Assembly (NCBI GenBank): GCA_029204225.1
Contig: CM055106.1
Location: 1,858,738 to 1,918,737, forward strand
Reading direction: 5' to 3'
Length of the DNA: 60,000 bases
From: Diphasiastrum complanatum
Lineage: Eukaryota; Streptophyta; Lycopodiopsida; Lycopodiales; Lycopodiaceae
Shown: in pieces, positions 25,893-37,864 of the stretch
Position numbering within the stretch: the stretch's first letter is position 1
Layout of the letters: the number at the start of each line of letters is the position of its first letter
Translations under genes and position numbers: made by a program
The notes under the pieces: generated by a model
The model's input: the letters and a program-made list of their open reading frames with translations, nothing else
Databases searched by the model: none
What the model was told of the DNA's origin: nothing

Positions 25893-26986
25893 CTAAACTT
25901 TGCCTCTATTTATCATAAAAGATGAGCCATAAAGACTTGGCCAACAATCTTGAAAATCCCCTTGAATCATATGTTGAGGAGGCTGCTCCTCAAACCTTGA
26001 CCCCATCACATCGTGATAGTCTTCAATAGATATGATTTGAGATGCATTTTGAGATGCCTTGATCTTGACCCCTTCCAAGGTCAAATGTAGATCTTCATAA
26101 AATATGACTTCTTTGCTCTCCATCAATTTTGAAATAGAGAGTATAATGGCTTTATGGGCCTCCTTGGTGGATAAGCATCCAACCATGATTCATGAGCTTG
26201 GATCATTCATCCTCCTTGTTTCCAAGGGAATATGTGCAAAGCAAGAACCTTCAAAGACACTAAGGTAATCATCCTTAGGCTTCTTAAATAATACTTCATA
26301 TGGTGTATTTCCTCCAAGAGCTTCAATACTCCTCAAATCTTTGATCTTCAATGAGAACTCCATCTCAACATATGCTTTGAGTAATAGGCAATAATCATGC
26401 ACCATAAACCTTGAAGAAAGAAGAAATGTGCATCTTGTGTGATCATTCTCCTTTGAAGACTTGGATACATAAGCAACCTCAAGAGATTTTGCACTCTCTC
26501 TTGGGTTCAATTTGTAGATTCCTCCATATCTAGATCCATATGCAAGGATCTCACCATCCTTCTTGATCACACAATTGTCAATATGGAAACTGACATCAAG
26601 GCCACCATCAAGTAAATTGTCAACACTTATAAGATTCTTTGTAATCTTGGGAACAAAAAGAACCTCTTGAAGAGATAGAACTTTTGATGATGCAATCTTC
26701 AAGGGAATAGTCCCTACTCCAATTTTGCACTCTTGATCACTTGCAATATATATGGACTTCTTGATTCCTCCATAAGGCATAATAGTTGAAAAGGAATACT
26801 TGGAGCAACACATATGTGAAGATGCTCCACTATCAATATACCAAGAGTCATCCATCTTGAAGGTGGAAGAGGAGAATTTTGATGCCATAAGTGAGCATTC
26901 TCCATCACTTGCAATAAGGTCTTCTTTCTCATGAGAGATGTTGGCTTGCTTGAATTGATTCTTCTTCTTGAAGCAATTGTTGAAGG
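25893..26986 (-). pseudogene. Copia element I (protease and rearranged integrase)
   Basis: On the minus strand from 26888: WYIDSGASSHM gives an intact protease active site, followed by the spacer motif VLFVPKITKNLISV and the pre-integrase region (GGIYKLNPRE). The HHCC and DDE core are missing; the frame passes to GGNTPYEVLFKKPKDD, the integrase C-terminal part, and ends at 26190. A second segment (26186-25893) has the EVIFYED motif that normally follows it. So at least 600 bp of integrase were deleted. The family resembles A/B/C in its protease but is not identical. Confidence 0.75.
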
Positions 26987-27417
26987 TGATTTGGCTACCC
27001 TACGAAGGTTCTGCGAAGGTTCAGACAGTCTGCGAGGGTTCAATCCTCGCAAGAAATGAATGCTCGCACAACTTGTTCCAGTGGTTGAATTTTCAGTATC
27101 AGCCCATGTAGACAGGCTAATTTCACTGCTCTAATTCCATTTATGCCGTTGAGAAGGTTGGTTTGATGATCTTGATGCTCTGCGAAGGTTCTGAAGATTT
27201 TGCTCCTGGCAACTCTCGCAAACACTAAAAAATGATGAGTTTTCTATCAGTAGCTCTCATAGAGATTTTCATAGATGCATCTGAGTCAGAGATCTAGTGA
27301 CTGTCCAAGTTTCAAGAGCTATCTCTTAGAGGATCTCCAAAAATCATGAAAAAAGTGCTCTTTTTTAGTGTTTTTTGACGAGATCTTGAGATTCTCTGAT
27401 CCTTACCTTTTGCAAAC
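26987..27417. repeat. Interspersed repeat with TCTCGCA motifs, copy 1
   Basis: It matches 37147-37583 over its whole length (shared blocks include GAAGGTTCT, CACAACTTGTTC, AGGCTAATTTCACTG, ATGATCTTGATGCTCTGCGA and AAAAAATCATGAAAAAAGTGC allowing for small changes). The second copy lies inside gypsy D between pol and the extra gene; this one lies directly beside the gypsy LTR L1. Confidence 0.75.
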
Positions 27418-28225
27418 TGTTGGGGGTATTCTCAACTAAATAAAATCATTCAATAAAATGTGTTGCGAGGGCATGACATCCTACGCACATAAGTCCATGG
27501 CCCAATGAGCACGCAAGTAAAGTTGTAAATAAAATAAACTTGACTTGGGCCTTGGAATTAAACTAAAACTAGAGGCCCAAAGTCATTTATAGACCTAGAG
27601 ATTACTTTTTAGGGTTGGGCCCAAATTGGGACTCACATGAATCTTGTGATTACCAATGTACTTTTTTTGGACCCTTGGATCAAGTTGGGTCCAAGGTGAA
27701 TGGATAGGATCATTGTGAATGTTAGCCAATAGGATTGAGGGGCAAGGGCCTTCCCCATTCTATAAAAAGGCACCATTTGTACACTATTTTCATGCTTAAT
27801 GAGAAGGAGGAAACTCTACCAATTTTGAGAGAGAAGCATTCTCATTTGCAATTCAATGCTTGTTATTGTTCTTGTTGTTTCTATTGCTTTCAAGTTTATG
27901 CTTTTTGGTTTCAATAGTTTATGTTTCTCCTTTAGCAAGTATAATGTGCATTTGAGCTAGCCTCCACCCTCCCTCTATCTCTCTCTTCTACCTTCCTTTC
28001 CCTCCATCTTTTCTAATCATCCCCTTCCTTTCACCTACAATCATGATGAATGTTAGTGTAGAGGAGTAGAGATAAGGGAGAGTAGTGTTAGTGGAGAGTA
28101 AAGTTAAGGGAGAAAGTAGAAAACTAACTAAAAATAGCATCTATGCATAGTTAGGTACCTATCCAGTGATCTGACCCTTGTTGACAGGCAGAAGGGCTAT
28201 ACTATGCAAGATCTTCGACCCCACA
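27418..28225 (+). repeat. Gypsy LTR L1 (D family, plus strand)
   Basis: 808 bp starting TGTTGGGGGTATTC and ending GACCCCACA, homologous to the D LTRs at 32760-33578 and 51226-52069 but in the opposite orientation. TATA box TATAAAAAGG at 27761-27770. A primer site follows. It is the 5' LTR of an element of which only about 150 bp of leader remain before the F LTR at 28380. Confidence 0.88.
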
Positions 28226-28226
28226 G

Positions 28227-28248
28227 TGGCCTCGTTGCCGGGGATAGG
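28227..28248 (+). other. Primer binding site after L1
   Basis: TGGCCTCGTTGCCGGGGATA, one base after the LTR; the D copy reads TGGCGCCGTTGCCGGGGATA. The tRNA is of the Asp type used by the Athila/Tat group. One G is changed to C. Confidence 0.8.
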
Positions 28249-28379
28249 TTTCCACTAACTAGTTTAGCTGCATTTTAGCTATTTTCTTGTTTTTTAGAGT
28301 AGTTTTAGGTAGATTTTTGGGTGTTTAGAGTTAGTTTTCTGTATTTTTTTTTGTGTTTGGATTGTTCACAACTAGCGGA

Positions 28380-29285
28380 TGTGGGGGCCGGAATACAAGG
28401 CCCAAGGGGCATTTCAATGGAGCTTGGGAGAACTCAGGAAAGTAGTACCTTACAGGGATGAAGCTAATGTAAATATCAATTTTGCATAATTAATGGCCCA
28501 AGCATGGCATCCTGCGTGTATAAGCCCATCTTGAAGAGCCGTTAGTAGATAAGTTGTGTTAGGCCCCAAGTATGGCACCCTGAGTGCATAAGTCCAGCTT
28601 GTGGTGCCATTAGTCACTAGGGGGCAGGAAACCAATTTTTGCAAGTCTCAAGGTTTAAACTTAGACTTAAAAAAAAGTATGCAAAAGTCAATGTCAAGAT
28701 TCTAAAAAGAACTTGCATTCTATATTGAGACTTGAAATTCCTAGTCCCATAAGTAAATGTGAAAAGAACACTCCACAAGCTTCTATAAAGAGAAGCCCCT
28801 TCTATGTAATTTCTATCCTTAATGTATGAGAGCTAAGTGCTACCATTTTGGGTCCACTTGTGCTAATTTTGGCATTTGGCTAAATTTAGTGTGACTTTGT
28901 GCAATATGCATATTTGCTTAAGTTCTTGCTATTTTAGCCCCATTTTAGCATAAGTGCTTCCTCTTTGAGTGTTTCTATTTCTAGTTAAGCTTGTAGAGTG
29001 TGGTTAAAGAGATTAGATTGGATGTTAGAGTGAGAATGGGTGGAAGAGTGAGTGTGTGTGTGTGAGTGTGTTGGAAGAGAATGTGAGAGAAGTGAGAGAG
29101 ATAGAGTTAATGGTTAGCTTATCTTGGTGATGTTTTGGTTGGAATACTATTTGTTTGCAAGTAGAAGTAGATGTTAACACTCTTTCTTTTGCAAGCATCT
29201 TCACGGCTCCTAGGTTCGAGCCCGCTTCCCGTGCTACAAACAACTTAGGAGGAAAAGGAGGAAACCCTTGTACTTCTTGACAACA
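28380..29285 (+). repeat. 5' LTR of gypsy F
   Basis: 906 bp from TGTGGGGGCCGG to GACAACA, followed by a primer site. TATA box TATAAAG at 28784-28790. Its internal ATGGCATCCTGCGTG/ATAAGCCCA block resembles one in the D-type LTRs, suggesting distant kinship. It begins inside the leader that follows L1. No second copy is in the window, so the left boundary is set by TG and by the loss of similarity to the D leader. Confidence 0.68.
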
Positions 29286-29286
29286 T

Positions 29287-29307
29287 TGGCGCCATTGTCG
29301 GGGAGCC
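29287..29307 (+). other. Primer binding site of gypsy F
   Basis: TGGCGCCATTGTCGGGGAGCC, the same tRNA type as for D, one base after the LTR. Confidence 0.78.
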
Positions 29308-30941
29308 AAATGCTTGCTAACTTTTGTTGTTTTTAGTTTTTTTTCTACTTGCTTTGTTGTAGGGACTGGTCACTAGTTTTAGTGGTTACTTTGCAATTTT
29401 TTTTATAACTGTTATGCTTGTGGTTTGGGTGTTTTGAGCATATGTATGTGAGGAGCTATCATGAAACTATCATTCCCCCACAAGACAATGCAAAAAAAAA
29501 AAAAAAAAACAGCCTTCAAACTAATTTTTAAACCATCATGAATCTGCCTCCCCAAATCTGATTGTGGCAACTTCACAAAACTGCCAAACAGGGTCTTGAA
29601 TCTCCAACTGATGTTTGGAGGCCTAAATCTTTACAACTTGCCTTGCCCTCTTAACTAAAGATAAAACTAAAAATGAACTACCATCTACTAGAGGGGCGAG
29701 CCTAAACAGTAAGATCTGAAGATTTTACTCATAAAAAATACTTTGGACCTGTTTTGGTTCCCCAAAACTCCAAAACTACTCAACTTGGCTCGTCTAGCTC
29801 AAATTAGAGAGATAACTACTTGCTAAAGACTATATCAAAAGGGTGGGCCAAGAGCTTGAGCCATTGTCGAGATATCTGACTTCAAAGTTTTTGAGAAACT
29901 TGCCTCTACAGCCTCAGTAAAAACCCATCTTGGTTTGCCTCCTGCACCATTGATAGATCTCATTGAGCCCAGTATATTGTCTAGAATGCGAACCAAGATC
30001 CCAAGTACTCATCATTCTACATTGAAAAGTGTGAGAATCTTGATTTTTGCACTTTTTGGGATCCCCAATCTGAGAGACTTTTTGTGAGTGTCATATCTCA
30101 TTGTTTCGTAAAGGTCACGGTTTGCCTATTTGCAGGTGGCATTCTCTCCTAGTGAAGAAGTTAATTTGAGTCAAGAGAACCAAGATACCCACAGGATTGG
30201 CCAAAACCAGGGAAAACCCAAAATTTACTATTTTTGGCCTACAGGCTTCAATTTTAAATATTTTGACTCGCCTCTTTTAGATCTGAGAGATCTAAAACAT
30301 GTGTTGACATCCCTAGAAGGGCGAGCCATACCTCCCAAAGGATCCATAGATTTGGACTTTTTTCACTCCTAGCTTCCAACAATCCCAAAATCACCCTAGG
30401 ACTCCAAAATTTGATATCTTGACTCTCCCCTTGGGTATAACCTACATCCATCCAACCTTTATCACTTCCAAAGAGGAGATCCAAAAATCTCATCCTATCT
30501 CCAACCATCACACTTTTTGTTCTCACCCAGCTACATTGCTAGAATTGCCTTCCCATTTTGGGATCCCAAATCTGCAAGACCTTTTGTGATCCCAAATCTA
30601 CAATCCCTAATTCTCCAAACTCCCATATTCATGTTTTCCATTCCCCTCTTAAATCCCAGATTTGCTTCCCTCATTCACTCTCCGACAATCCCCCAAATCC
30701 ACATGTCTTGAGACTTGTTACACATCCCAGAACTGCATTCTCCAAATTCCAACACCCAAATTCTGGGATCCCAAAAATCCTGGAATCCCCAATTCCACCT
30801 CCCCAGATCTCATTTCCCAATTCCATAGTCCAAACCTTACATTCGTACATTCCCAATCTCACATTCCCAGAGTTTGAATTCTTGAATCCCCAAACAAGAT
30901 ACTTTTCTTAGCTGCGAATTTAGACAAGATCTTTTGTTTGG
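29308..30941 (+). other. Long untranslated leader of gypsy F
   Basis: 1.6 kb without a gene, C-rich in its second half. The stretch near 30160-30265 (TTGAGTCAAGAGAACCAAG, then GGCCTACAGGCTT) resembles 55120-55215 in the spacer after pol (TTGAGTCAGGAGAACCATG, CACCTACAGGCTTG). A17 run at about 29492-29509. Confidence 0.6.
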
Positions 30942-32759
30942 ATGCAACTAAGATCAGGTCGAAAGACTAAATCTAGGAACTCGAGAGAGGGAGGAAGTTC
31001 ACTTGGAGACCAGGAACCATCAACTAGCCATCCCCGACCCCAGAATCTCCAAGAGCAATTTGACATGGTTGCCAATACTTTAAACCAACCTCAAGAGAAT
31101 CCAATACCACCTGAGGCACCAGGAGCTCAAAGGATCCCCAACTCGTTAGCCTTTGCTGTGCCATTACCAGGTGCCATTCCACATAATCGACGAGCTCCTG
31201 GACTCGATCTGCCACGTTCATGGCTGGCCTCCCAAAATCTATCCAGCGTGAACTTAGACCTCCAAAATCCTATGCTACCTTACGTGATGCTATAGGTGAT
31301 GCCATTCGCAAAGAGGATGAAGGCTCCGATGAAGAATACGAACTCCAATGTTCTCGGGCCATTGTCTCTGACCAAAGCCATAGATCTCAAGGTGAAGGAT
31401 CCTCTGCCGATGTTGCCACACAATTGTTATTACAGCAACTTGAAACCATGAAAAAAACCCACAAGGCACAGATGGATAAGATATCCAAAGATTTTGAATA
31501 GAAATTGAAAAATACCACACCACAAGGGCCTATTGTCAACCAATTTTCCAAGCGTGATAATGTTTGGTGTCCCACATGTCAACAAAATCACACGGCGAAC
31601 GAATGTCCACAGAATAGACAGATAGCCCAAAGGTTTTGCATATTTTGCAACACCAACAATCATGATACATCTACTTGTATCTACAATCCAAGAATACAAG
31701 CCGTTGCACGATAATACCAATGGAGGATGCAACAACAGGGTCCCCAAATTACGAGTTACCAAAGGCCCACATTCCAACAAGCACCCCAACAATGCTTAGC
31801 ACTACCTGGAACAAATAACGCAGCACCAGCCTTAGTAGTGCGATAGTCTGGGCCTCAGATGAACCGCCAAATCATCCCAGCAAAACCTTGCTACCATAAG
31901 TCATGATCATCAACCTCAGCTAGAGTTCAGCCTTGAGAATGTCTATATGCCTGAGGATCAAGGGTTCTCCTGCTTTTACTCAGATGGAATTGAAGCTTCT
32001 ATTTATCCTTTATTTACCACACAACAACGTTTCTATGGAAATAGAGCACCTATCCAATGTTATGACTGTGGGAGAACCACTGCATCGCCGAGTGCCCACA
32101 TAAAGGCACCTACACACCTATCTGTAGGGAATGTGGCCATGGCCATTGCTATAAAGATTGCCCATCCCGACCAGTAGAGCCGCAAGTTGACGCACCTGTC
32201 AACCTTGCAACTATTGTACATGATAGGAGAGTGAAATCCACAAAACTAGAAGCCCCTGTCTACAAGAGTCCCCAGTGGTAGAGAGAATTTTGAACGAGGA
32301 GCATAGTCAGCCCCATACTATAAGCCACTACACTAAATCCACTGGATCAGGAGAGTATCCCAACCCACAAAAAGAAAAAGATCATTATATCAAGGTAAAA
32401 AAGTGGATCCAAGAGGAGCAAGCTAAGGCCCCTATTGGTGATCTCAATTGGCCAATAGAACCTATGGATTCGTCTGTACACTTGAACAAAGCTGTGAATG
32501 CTCCTACCTCAACCATGAACCAGGAAGGGCTTATCCAACCCGAGTTTGATGAAGAACCCTTCACCTCCCTAGAACCAGAAGGAAGTGGGACTGAAGCCTT
32601 AACTGCTTTATTGTCTAGTCATGTCACCCTGCCCTTAGGTGATGTCTTGAAGAGTTCCAAACCCCTACACCAAGCCTTAACCGTCTGGTTAGGAGATAAA
32701 AATACACCTACAAGACCCTCCATGACTGGAGAGAGTGATGATAACCAGTTCGTAATGAT
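30942..32759 (+). pseudogene. Gypsy F gag, decayed
   Basis: The ATG at 30942 begins MQLRSGRKT, the usual gag start of this gypsy group. A deletion near 31215 joins this N-terminus to the end of the capsid region (MAGLPKSIQRELRPPKSYATL; the equivalent in D is FLAGLPRSIRRELKRREKYATL). Then come a coiled segment, and Cys clusters VWCPTCQQNHTANEC, RFCIFCNTNNHDTSTC and IQCYDCGR. The last open part (32275-32759) contains LLSSHVTLPLGD, also present in D. Stops at 31499, 31714 and elsewhere break it. The frame is cut at 32759 by gypsy D. Gag would form the particle and bind RNA; this copy cannot be translated whole. Confidence 0.8.
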
Positions 32760-33578
32760 TGTGGGGTCGAAGATCTCTCGTAGTATAGCCCTTCCGCCTG
32801 TCAACAAAGGTTAGATCACTGGATAGGTGTCTAACTATGCATAGATGCTACTTTTAGTTAATTTCCTACTTTCTCCCTTAACTCTACTCATCACTATACT
32901 AGTCCTCTTTAACTCTACTCCTCTACACCTACATTCATTATAGTTTTGGTTGAAGAGAAGGAATGGAGAAGAAGAGATTGAGAAGGGAAGAGAAAGAGAG
33001 AGATAGAGGGTGAGGGTGGAGGTTAGCTCAAATGCTCCTTATGCTTGCTAATGGAAAAACATTCACTATGGCAAACAATAATCATGAAAATAGAAAGCAA
33101 TGAAAAACGCAATCAAGAGCAATAGCAAGTAGTGAATAGCAAATGAAGATGCTTCTCTTCCAAAAATAGTAGAGTTTCCTCCTTCTCATTAAGCATGGAA
33201 ATAGTGTACAAATGGTGCCTTTTTATAAAATGGGGAAGGCCCTTGCCCCTCAATCTTATTGGCTAATATTCACAATGATCCTATCCATTCATCTTAGACC
33301 CAACTTGATCCAAGGGTCCACAAAAAGTACATTAGAAATCACAAGATTCATGTGAGTCCCAATTTGGACCCAACTCTAACAAGTGATCTCTAAGTTTAAA
33401 AATGAATTGGGCCTCTAGTTTTATTTTAATTTCAAGGCCAAGTCAAGTTTATTTTATTTACAACTTCAATTGCGTGCTCATTGGGTCATGGGCTCATACA
33501 CGCAAGATGCCATGCCCTCGCAACACATTTTATTGGAGGATTTTATTTATTTACACTTTGTTGGAAATACCCCCAATA
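32760..33578 (-). repeat. 3' LTR of gypsy D (L2)
   Basis: 819 bp, near-identical to 51226-52069 except for scattered changes and the absence of a tandem duplication of about 24 bp. Its minus-strand start reads TATTGGGGG in place of TGTTGG, a mutated terminus. Confidence 0.92.
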
Positions 33579-33624
33579 GGACCCACGACCTGAAATAGTG
33601 TCAGTCCCTCGGCACTCTGTCGGT

Positions 33625-36600
33625 TTAGTATAGTGTTCTCTTGGACTGCCTCTGGTGGATGAGATAGCCCGTAACATCTTCCATGAAGTTGAGACGGTCC
33701 AGTTTCTTCGAGTCCTTTGGCGTGTGGAAGGACTTGTGGACTCCTATCATCCATTCTTGATCCACCCATGCTTGGAATCGTTTTGTCCAGGGATCTCCAA
33801 GGAATGCAGCTCGGTAATATACGCGAGCGACTGGCAGCTGGTCTTCGACTTTGTCGGAACTGAGCGCCTTATTTGGATCAAAAAATATGGAGGGAAGGAA
33901 ACCATCCCATTTTGTTTCAATGCCCATTAAATATTCTAAGTCCCGGGCGTAAGTGGTTGCCGCGCGGACTATGGGATCGGGACAATTGATGTAGTGACTG
34001 GCGAATGCGGAGAGAGCCCTTTTGGCGTCTACATCCGTTGTCCACCCATATTCGAATTTGATGATTGGCCAGTTGAAATTGTGCAGTGTGATCTGGTCCA
34101 AAGGAGTGCCGCATTCCGCCCATTTGGATCTTCTTGGACATGGCAGGAAATGCACGTTCACCCGTAACTGTTGCGGACTAGTCACGTAAGCCCTGATGGC
34201 CGCAGGGTCTCTCTCAAATAACTGTTGTTGCCACTCCGGTTGTGGTTGGAGGGTGGGTAAGGCTTGCAGTTCTTTTCCCTTGATGGTTGAGCTAAGAATG
34301 ATATCTGCCAGCCACCTCTTGATGACTCATGGGGATATTTGGATAAAAATTCATTGATGTTTTCCTCCACGGACTTCGGTCTTCGGAAGGCCCGGCTGGC
34401 AGATATCGTACGCGATCCTCTGGATGATGTTGCTTGGTCCTGGATGGTGGTTGCGCCTTGGCTCTGGTCTTGCGTTTGAACGGCCGCATCTGTCTGCCCT
34501 TGGTCTTGGCCTTCGGACTCTTGATCTGGTCGAAATCCCCCTGCTGCCTGCTGGCTCTGATCTTGGCTGGTACTAGCCTATGCAGCGTCAAAATTAGGTG
34601 GCGGTGGAATTACCACGGGGGTGGGCTGGGCCTTCGTTTCCATGTATTTTTGGCACGCCTTGAGGTCTTGCTTGGCCTGGGCGAACTCTTGCATTGCACT
34701 TGTCCAATACTTATTGAACTTCGTCTGGTAGCTGTTGAGGGTTTGGCTATAAATCTACACCTCACGCCGTAGAAGATTCATCTCTGATTGGGAAAGTGGC
34801 CTTGTGTCCGATGCAGATTGAGCTAACCATACGAGCTTGTCGTCTTGTAAGGCTTTGACCTCCGTCTCCAGGCGCGTGTTCTTTGCTTTTAAAAGTGTAA
34901 GTTGCGCCTGGATGGAGGCAAGCCATTGGGATGCTTCAGCTTGAAGCTCTCGCACCTTTGTGGAGGCCTCAGTCAGCGCTTTGGGGAGGCTTTGAATATA
35001 TTTGCTTAGGCCCTCCTCCTTCTGCTGCAGCTTGGCAATCTCCTGGTGCCCTGCTTGTTCATGTTGCTGAGCTAGAATTAGCTCTTGCTGCAGCTTGGTG
35101 AGGTCTGCTCGCAGCTGTGTATTACTCATTGCCAAATGTAGTACCCTGCTTTCCAGAATAGCTTTGGCCGCTACCGCATCCAGGATGTATTTTTTAGAGT
35201 TTGGTACACCGTCGTTAGATCCGTGGGAGTAGCTGGTACACTGGCACTGGCAGGGGCTTGTGTTGTATCGGTCCCGACGACTTGTGGAATTCCATCATCA
35301 TTGTCTTCGATCAGATTTTCATTTGTCCTGATGCCATCTGGGGCAATAGGGTCAGTTTGATCTGGTGATGCTACAAAAATTGTTTGTACAAATGCATCAT
35401 CAGGCAGCGGTTGGCTGCCCTCGGCAACCTTTGTTGGCGAAGCGTGTGAGGTGTGAGAAACAACTATGGAAACAGGGGTGAAGACGATTTGTCCAAACGA
35501 GAGGATGGGAGGAATAGTGGGGAACTGAAGGGTGGTGTGGAGTATGGAAGAAGCTGAGGATGGAGGAGAAAGTGTCTGGCGTGGGGGTGAAAAATTGATA
35601 ACTTGCATCCATGCCAGAGTGTCAGGGGACAGTTGCAAATCAGAAGGATTGAATGTGAGAGGAGCAACGGTGGTGACAGGAGTGATGGAAGATGCGATGG
35701 TGATGGATGGAGTAGTGGACACTGTAAGAGAAGTAGGAGTGGTATCAACAGAAGAAACGTGGATGGAGACAGAAACAGATGTGGATGGAACAGGAAGAGA
35801 GGTAGCGGCAACAGAAATTGGAGTGGGGGATTGCACAGAAGAAGAAGTGGCGGTGGTTGATGGAGTGGTTAGTGCGGCAGTGGAGACACGTCTTCGGGTA
35901 ACAGGTGGAGATGTGGATGTAGAGGCAGCGCCACACATTCGTCTGTTGGCCTATAGTCATTCGTGTTAATGACTATAGGTTGGGAGGAGGTAGATGTTTG
36001 AGATGGTGGGTAAAGGTTAGTATGTGACACAAGAGTAGACAGGAGGGATGAGCGTTGGAAATCGCGTACTTTTGTCTCGAGAAGTGCACAGGCAAAGTTA
36101 CACAACAGGGGGCCTGCTGCGATTTGCTCACAGTTGTTGGGTTTGATGGAGTTTGTTAGTTCTCAAATAAGGAAGCTATGCCAGTCGTAAGGCACAACGG
36201 AGGGGTTAGGAAATTCCAGAAAGGATTCCACTATCTGACTCAACAGCGTAGACTGGATTCTGTCCTTGCAAAATATTGAAATAACCAGAAAGTTATTCAA
36301 CAGATGCGCAGCCATCTGAATGACGGGTTCCGTGATAGCTTCTATCAAGTAACCATTGTTTTGGATGGGAATTTCTAGTGTGGTTTGGGTGATGAATGGT
36401 TTGATCAGAGCCTTGGCGTGGCGATCGGAGATGGGTTGACGATCACCGGACATAATGCCAATGGTGACCATCGAGTCGGCATTAATCCTGACCTTGTACG
36501 TGGTACCTTGGTACATGAAGTGGAAATGAGCCTTGTCCTCGTCCCAGGTGGCATAAGCATGAAGGGTGAGGCCCATGTTAATCTCAGAATGGAAGAGCGC

Positions 36601-36756
36601 CGAGTAAAAACCCATTGCTTCAAGGAGTGGGCCGGCTGTCTGCAGCCATGGTTGGATCAGAGTGTCAGAGAGTAGAGGCCAAATCTACGTGGCCTCGGGG
36701 ATGTCACACTGGATCACCTATTTGGCACCAAAGTCTTCAGAGGATGAGGAGGCCAT
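33625..36756 (-). pseudogene. Extra gene downstream of pol in gypsy D (function unknown)
   Basis: About 3.1 kb on the same strand as pol, from ATG at 36756 to a stop at 33625, just before the 3' LTR. Stops at about 36718 and 36685 and several frame changes break it. Parts in order: an N-terminal domain (36700-36163; motif VTIGIMSGDRQPISDRHA, then GYLIEAITEPVIQMAAHLLNN); a Ser/Thr/Pro/Val-rich stretch (35938-35171); a Leu/Gln/Lys coiled coil (35135-34755, ELQAEASQWLASIQAQL); a Gln-rich basic part (about 34700-34290); and a compact C-terminal part (34185-33625, AFASHYINCPDPIVRAATTYA). The N-terminal domain is matched by the gene at 55871-58545 in gypsy F. I recognise no enzyme motif, signal peptide or membrane segment, so an envelope role is not supported. 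Confidence 0.7.
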
Positions 36757-37019
36757 GTTAGCAATGATGATTAGTGTTCAAAAAAGTTGGAAAATTAGAA
36801 AAAACAGTGGAAAATGGAAAAAGATGTGGAAATAGTAGAAAATTGAGAATAATGAGTGTTGGAGGACAATGATTGTAGTTCAGAGCGCAGATCAGTGTTT
36901 AATATGAGCAAATGATAGCTGGTAGGAACTTTGGTTGAAAATAAAAAAACTTGATATTTTCAGTGGAAATTTCGGCCGAGCTTCGCTAGCAAAAGTGACA
37001 AATGACTCAAATTTAGCCC

Positions 37020-37027
37020 TTATATAG
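37020..37027 (-). promoter_or_regulatory. TATA box upstream of the D extra gene
   Basis: CTATATAA (followed by GGG) on the minus strand, 264 bp before the ATG at 36756. The same CTATATAAGG stands 222 bp before the ATG of the corresponding gene in F. Confidence 0.55.
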
Positions 37028-37146
37028 CGGAATTTAGAGTGCGTATTAGGTGAAACTCACTTTCCCTTGCTCAATTCCACCCAAATTTTGGCAAGCACCT
37101 TCTTTACAAAATTCTAAGACCTCAGAAAAGTCTGCGAGAGTTCAGA

Positions 37147-37583
37147 AGGTGATTTGACTGCTATGCGAAGGTTCTACGAGGGTTCAGGTTGTCTGCAAGG
37201 GTTCAACTCTCGCAGGAAGTAATCTCTCACACAACTTGTTCTTGTGATTGGATTTTCAAGATCAGACTATGTAGGCAGGCTAATTTCACTGTTCTGATTC
37301 CATTTAGACACCTTGCGAGAGTTGGTAAGATGATCTTGATGCTCTGCGAGGATTCTGAAAATTTTGCTTCTGAGAACTCTCGCATACACTAAAAAATGAT
37401 GATTCCTCCATCATGAACTCTCGCAGAGATTCTCATGGATGCATCCAGGTCAGATCTAGTAACTGTCCAATTTTCAAGAGCTATCTCCCAGGAGACCTCA
37501 AAAAATCATGAAAAAAGTGCTCTTTCAGAGTGTTTTTTGATGAGATCTCGCGATTTTCTGATTTTTAACTTTTGTAAACTGGT
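37147..37583. repeat. Interspersed repeat with TCTCGCA motifs, copy 2
   Basis: Matches 26987-27417. It lies in the spacer between D pol and the D extra gene. ACTCTCGCA and TGCGAG(A/G)(G/A)TT motifs alternate in it. Confidence 0.75.
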
Positions 37584-37864
37584 AATCAGCTCCATCTAGA
37601 CTTGATCTGACTGTTGGTAGTTCTCTGGAAGTTTTGATGGTCTCTTGGTAGTAGATCCATCAGTCAATCTGATGATTTGCTTCCTTTTTTACCCTATCAA
37701 GATCTGGATCCACCTTGGATTCTGATGGATTTCCCCGATCTTGCCAGATCTGGATGAATCTTGATGGATCTAGCTTGATTTGGCTTGATCTCCTTAGATC
37801 TAGTGGTTATGGCTGCACAGATTAGCTTTTTGTAACGTGCCACCCCCAATTTGGATCTGTCTCA
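37584..37864 (-). other. Spacer after D pol
   Basis: Rich in GATCTGGATC/GATCTTGATC words, no gene seen. Confidence 0.4.

Noticed and set aside
29205-29240. GGTTCGAGCCC resembles the B box/T-loop of a tRNA gene or SINE
   Set aside because: No A box at the right distance and no cloverleaf; it lies at the end of the F LTR just before the primer site.
35532-35969. Long plus-strand open frame
   Set aside because: It is the antisense of the Ser/Thr/Pro-rich part of the D extra gene.
33625-36756. Envelope protein in gypsy D
   Set aside because: Position fits, but no signal peptide, transmembrane segment or furin-like site was seen in the translation.
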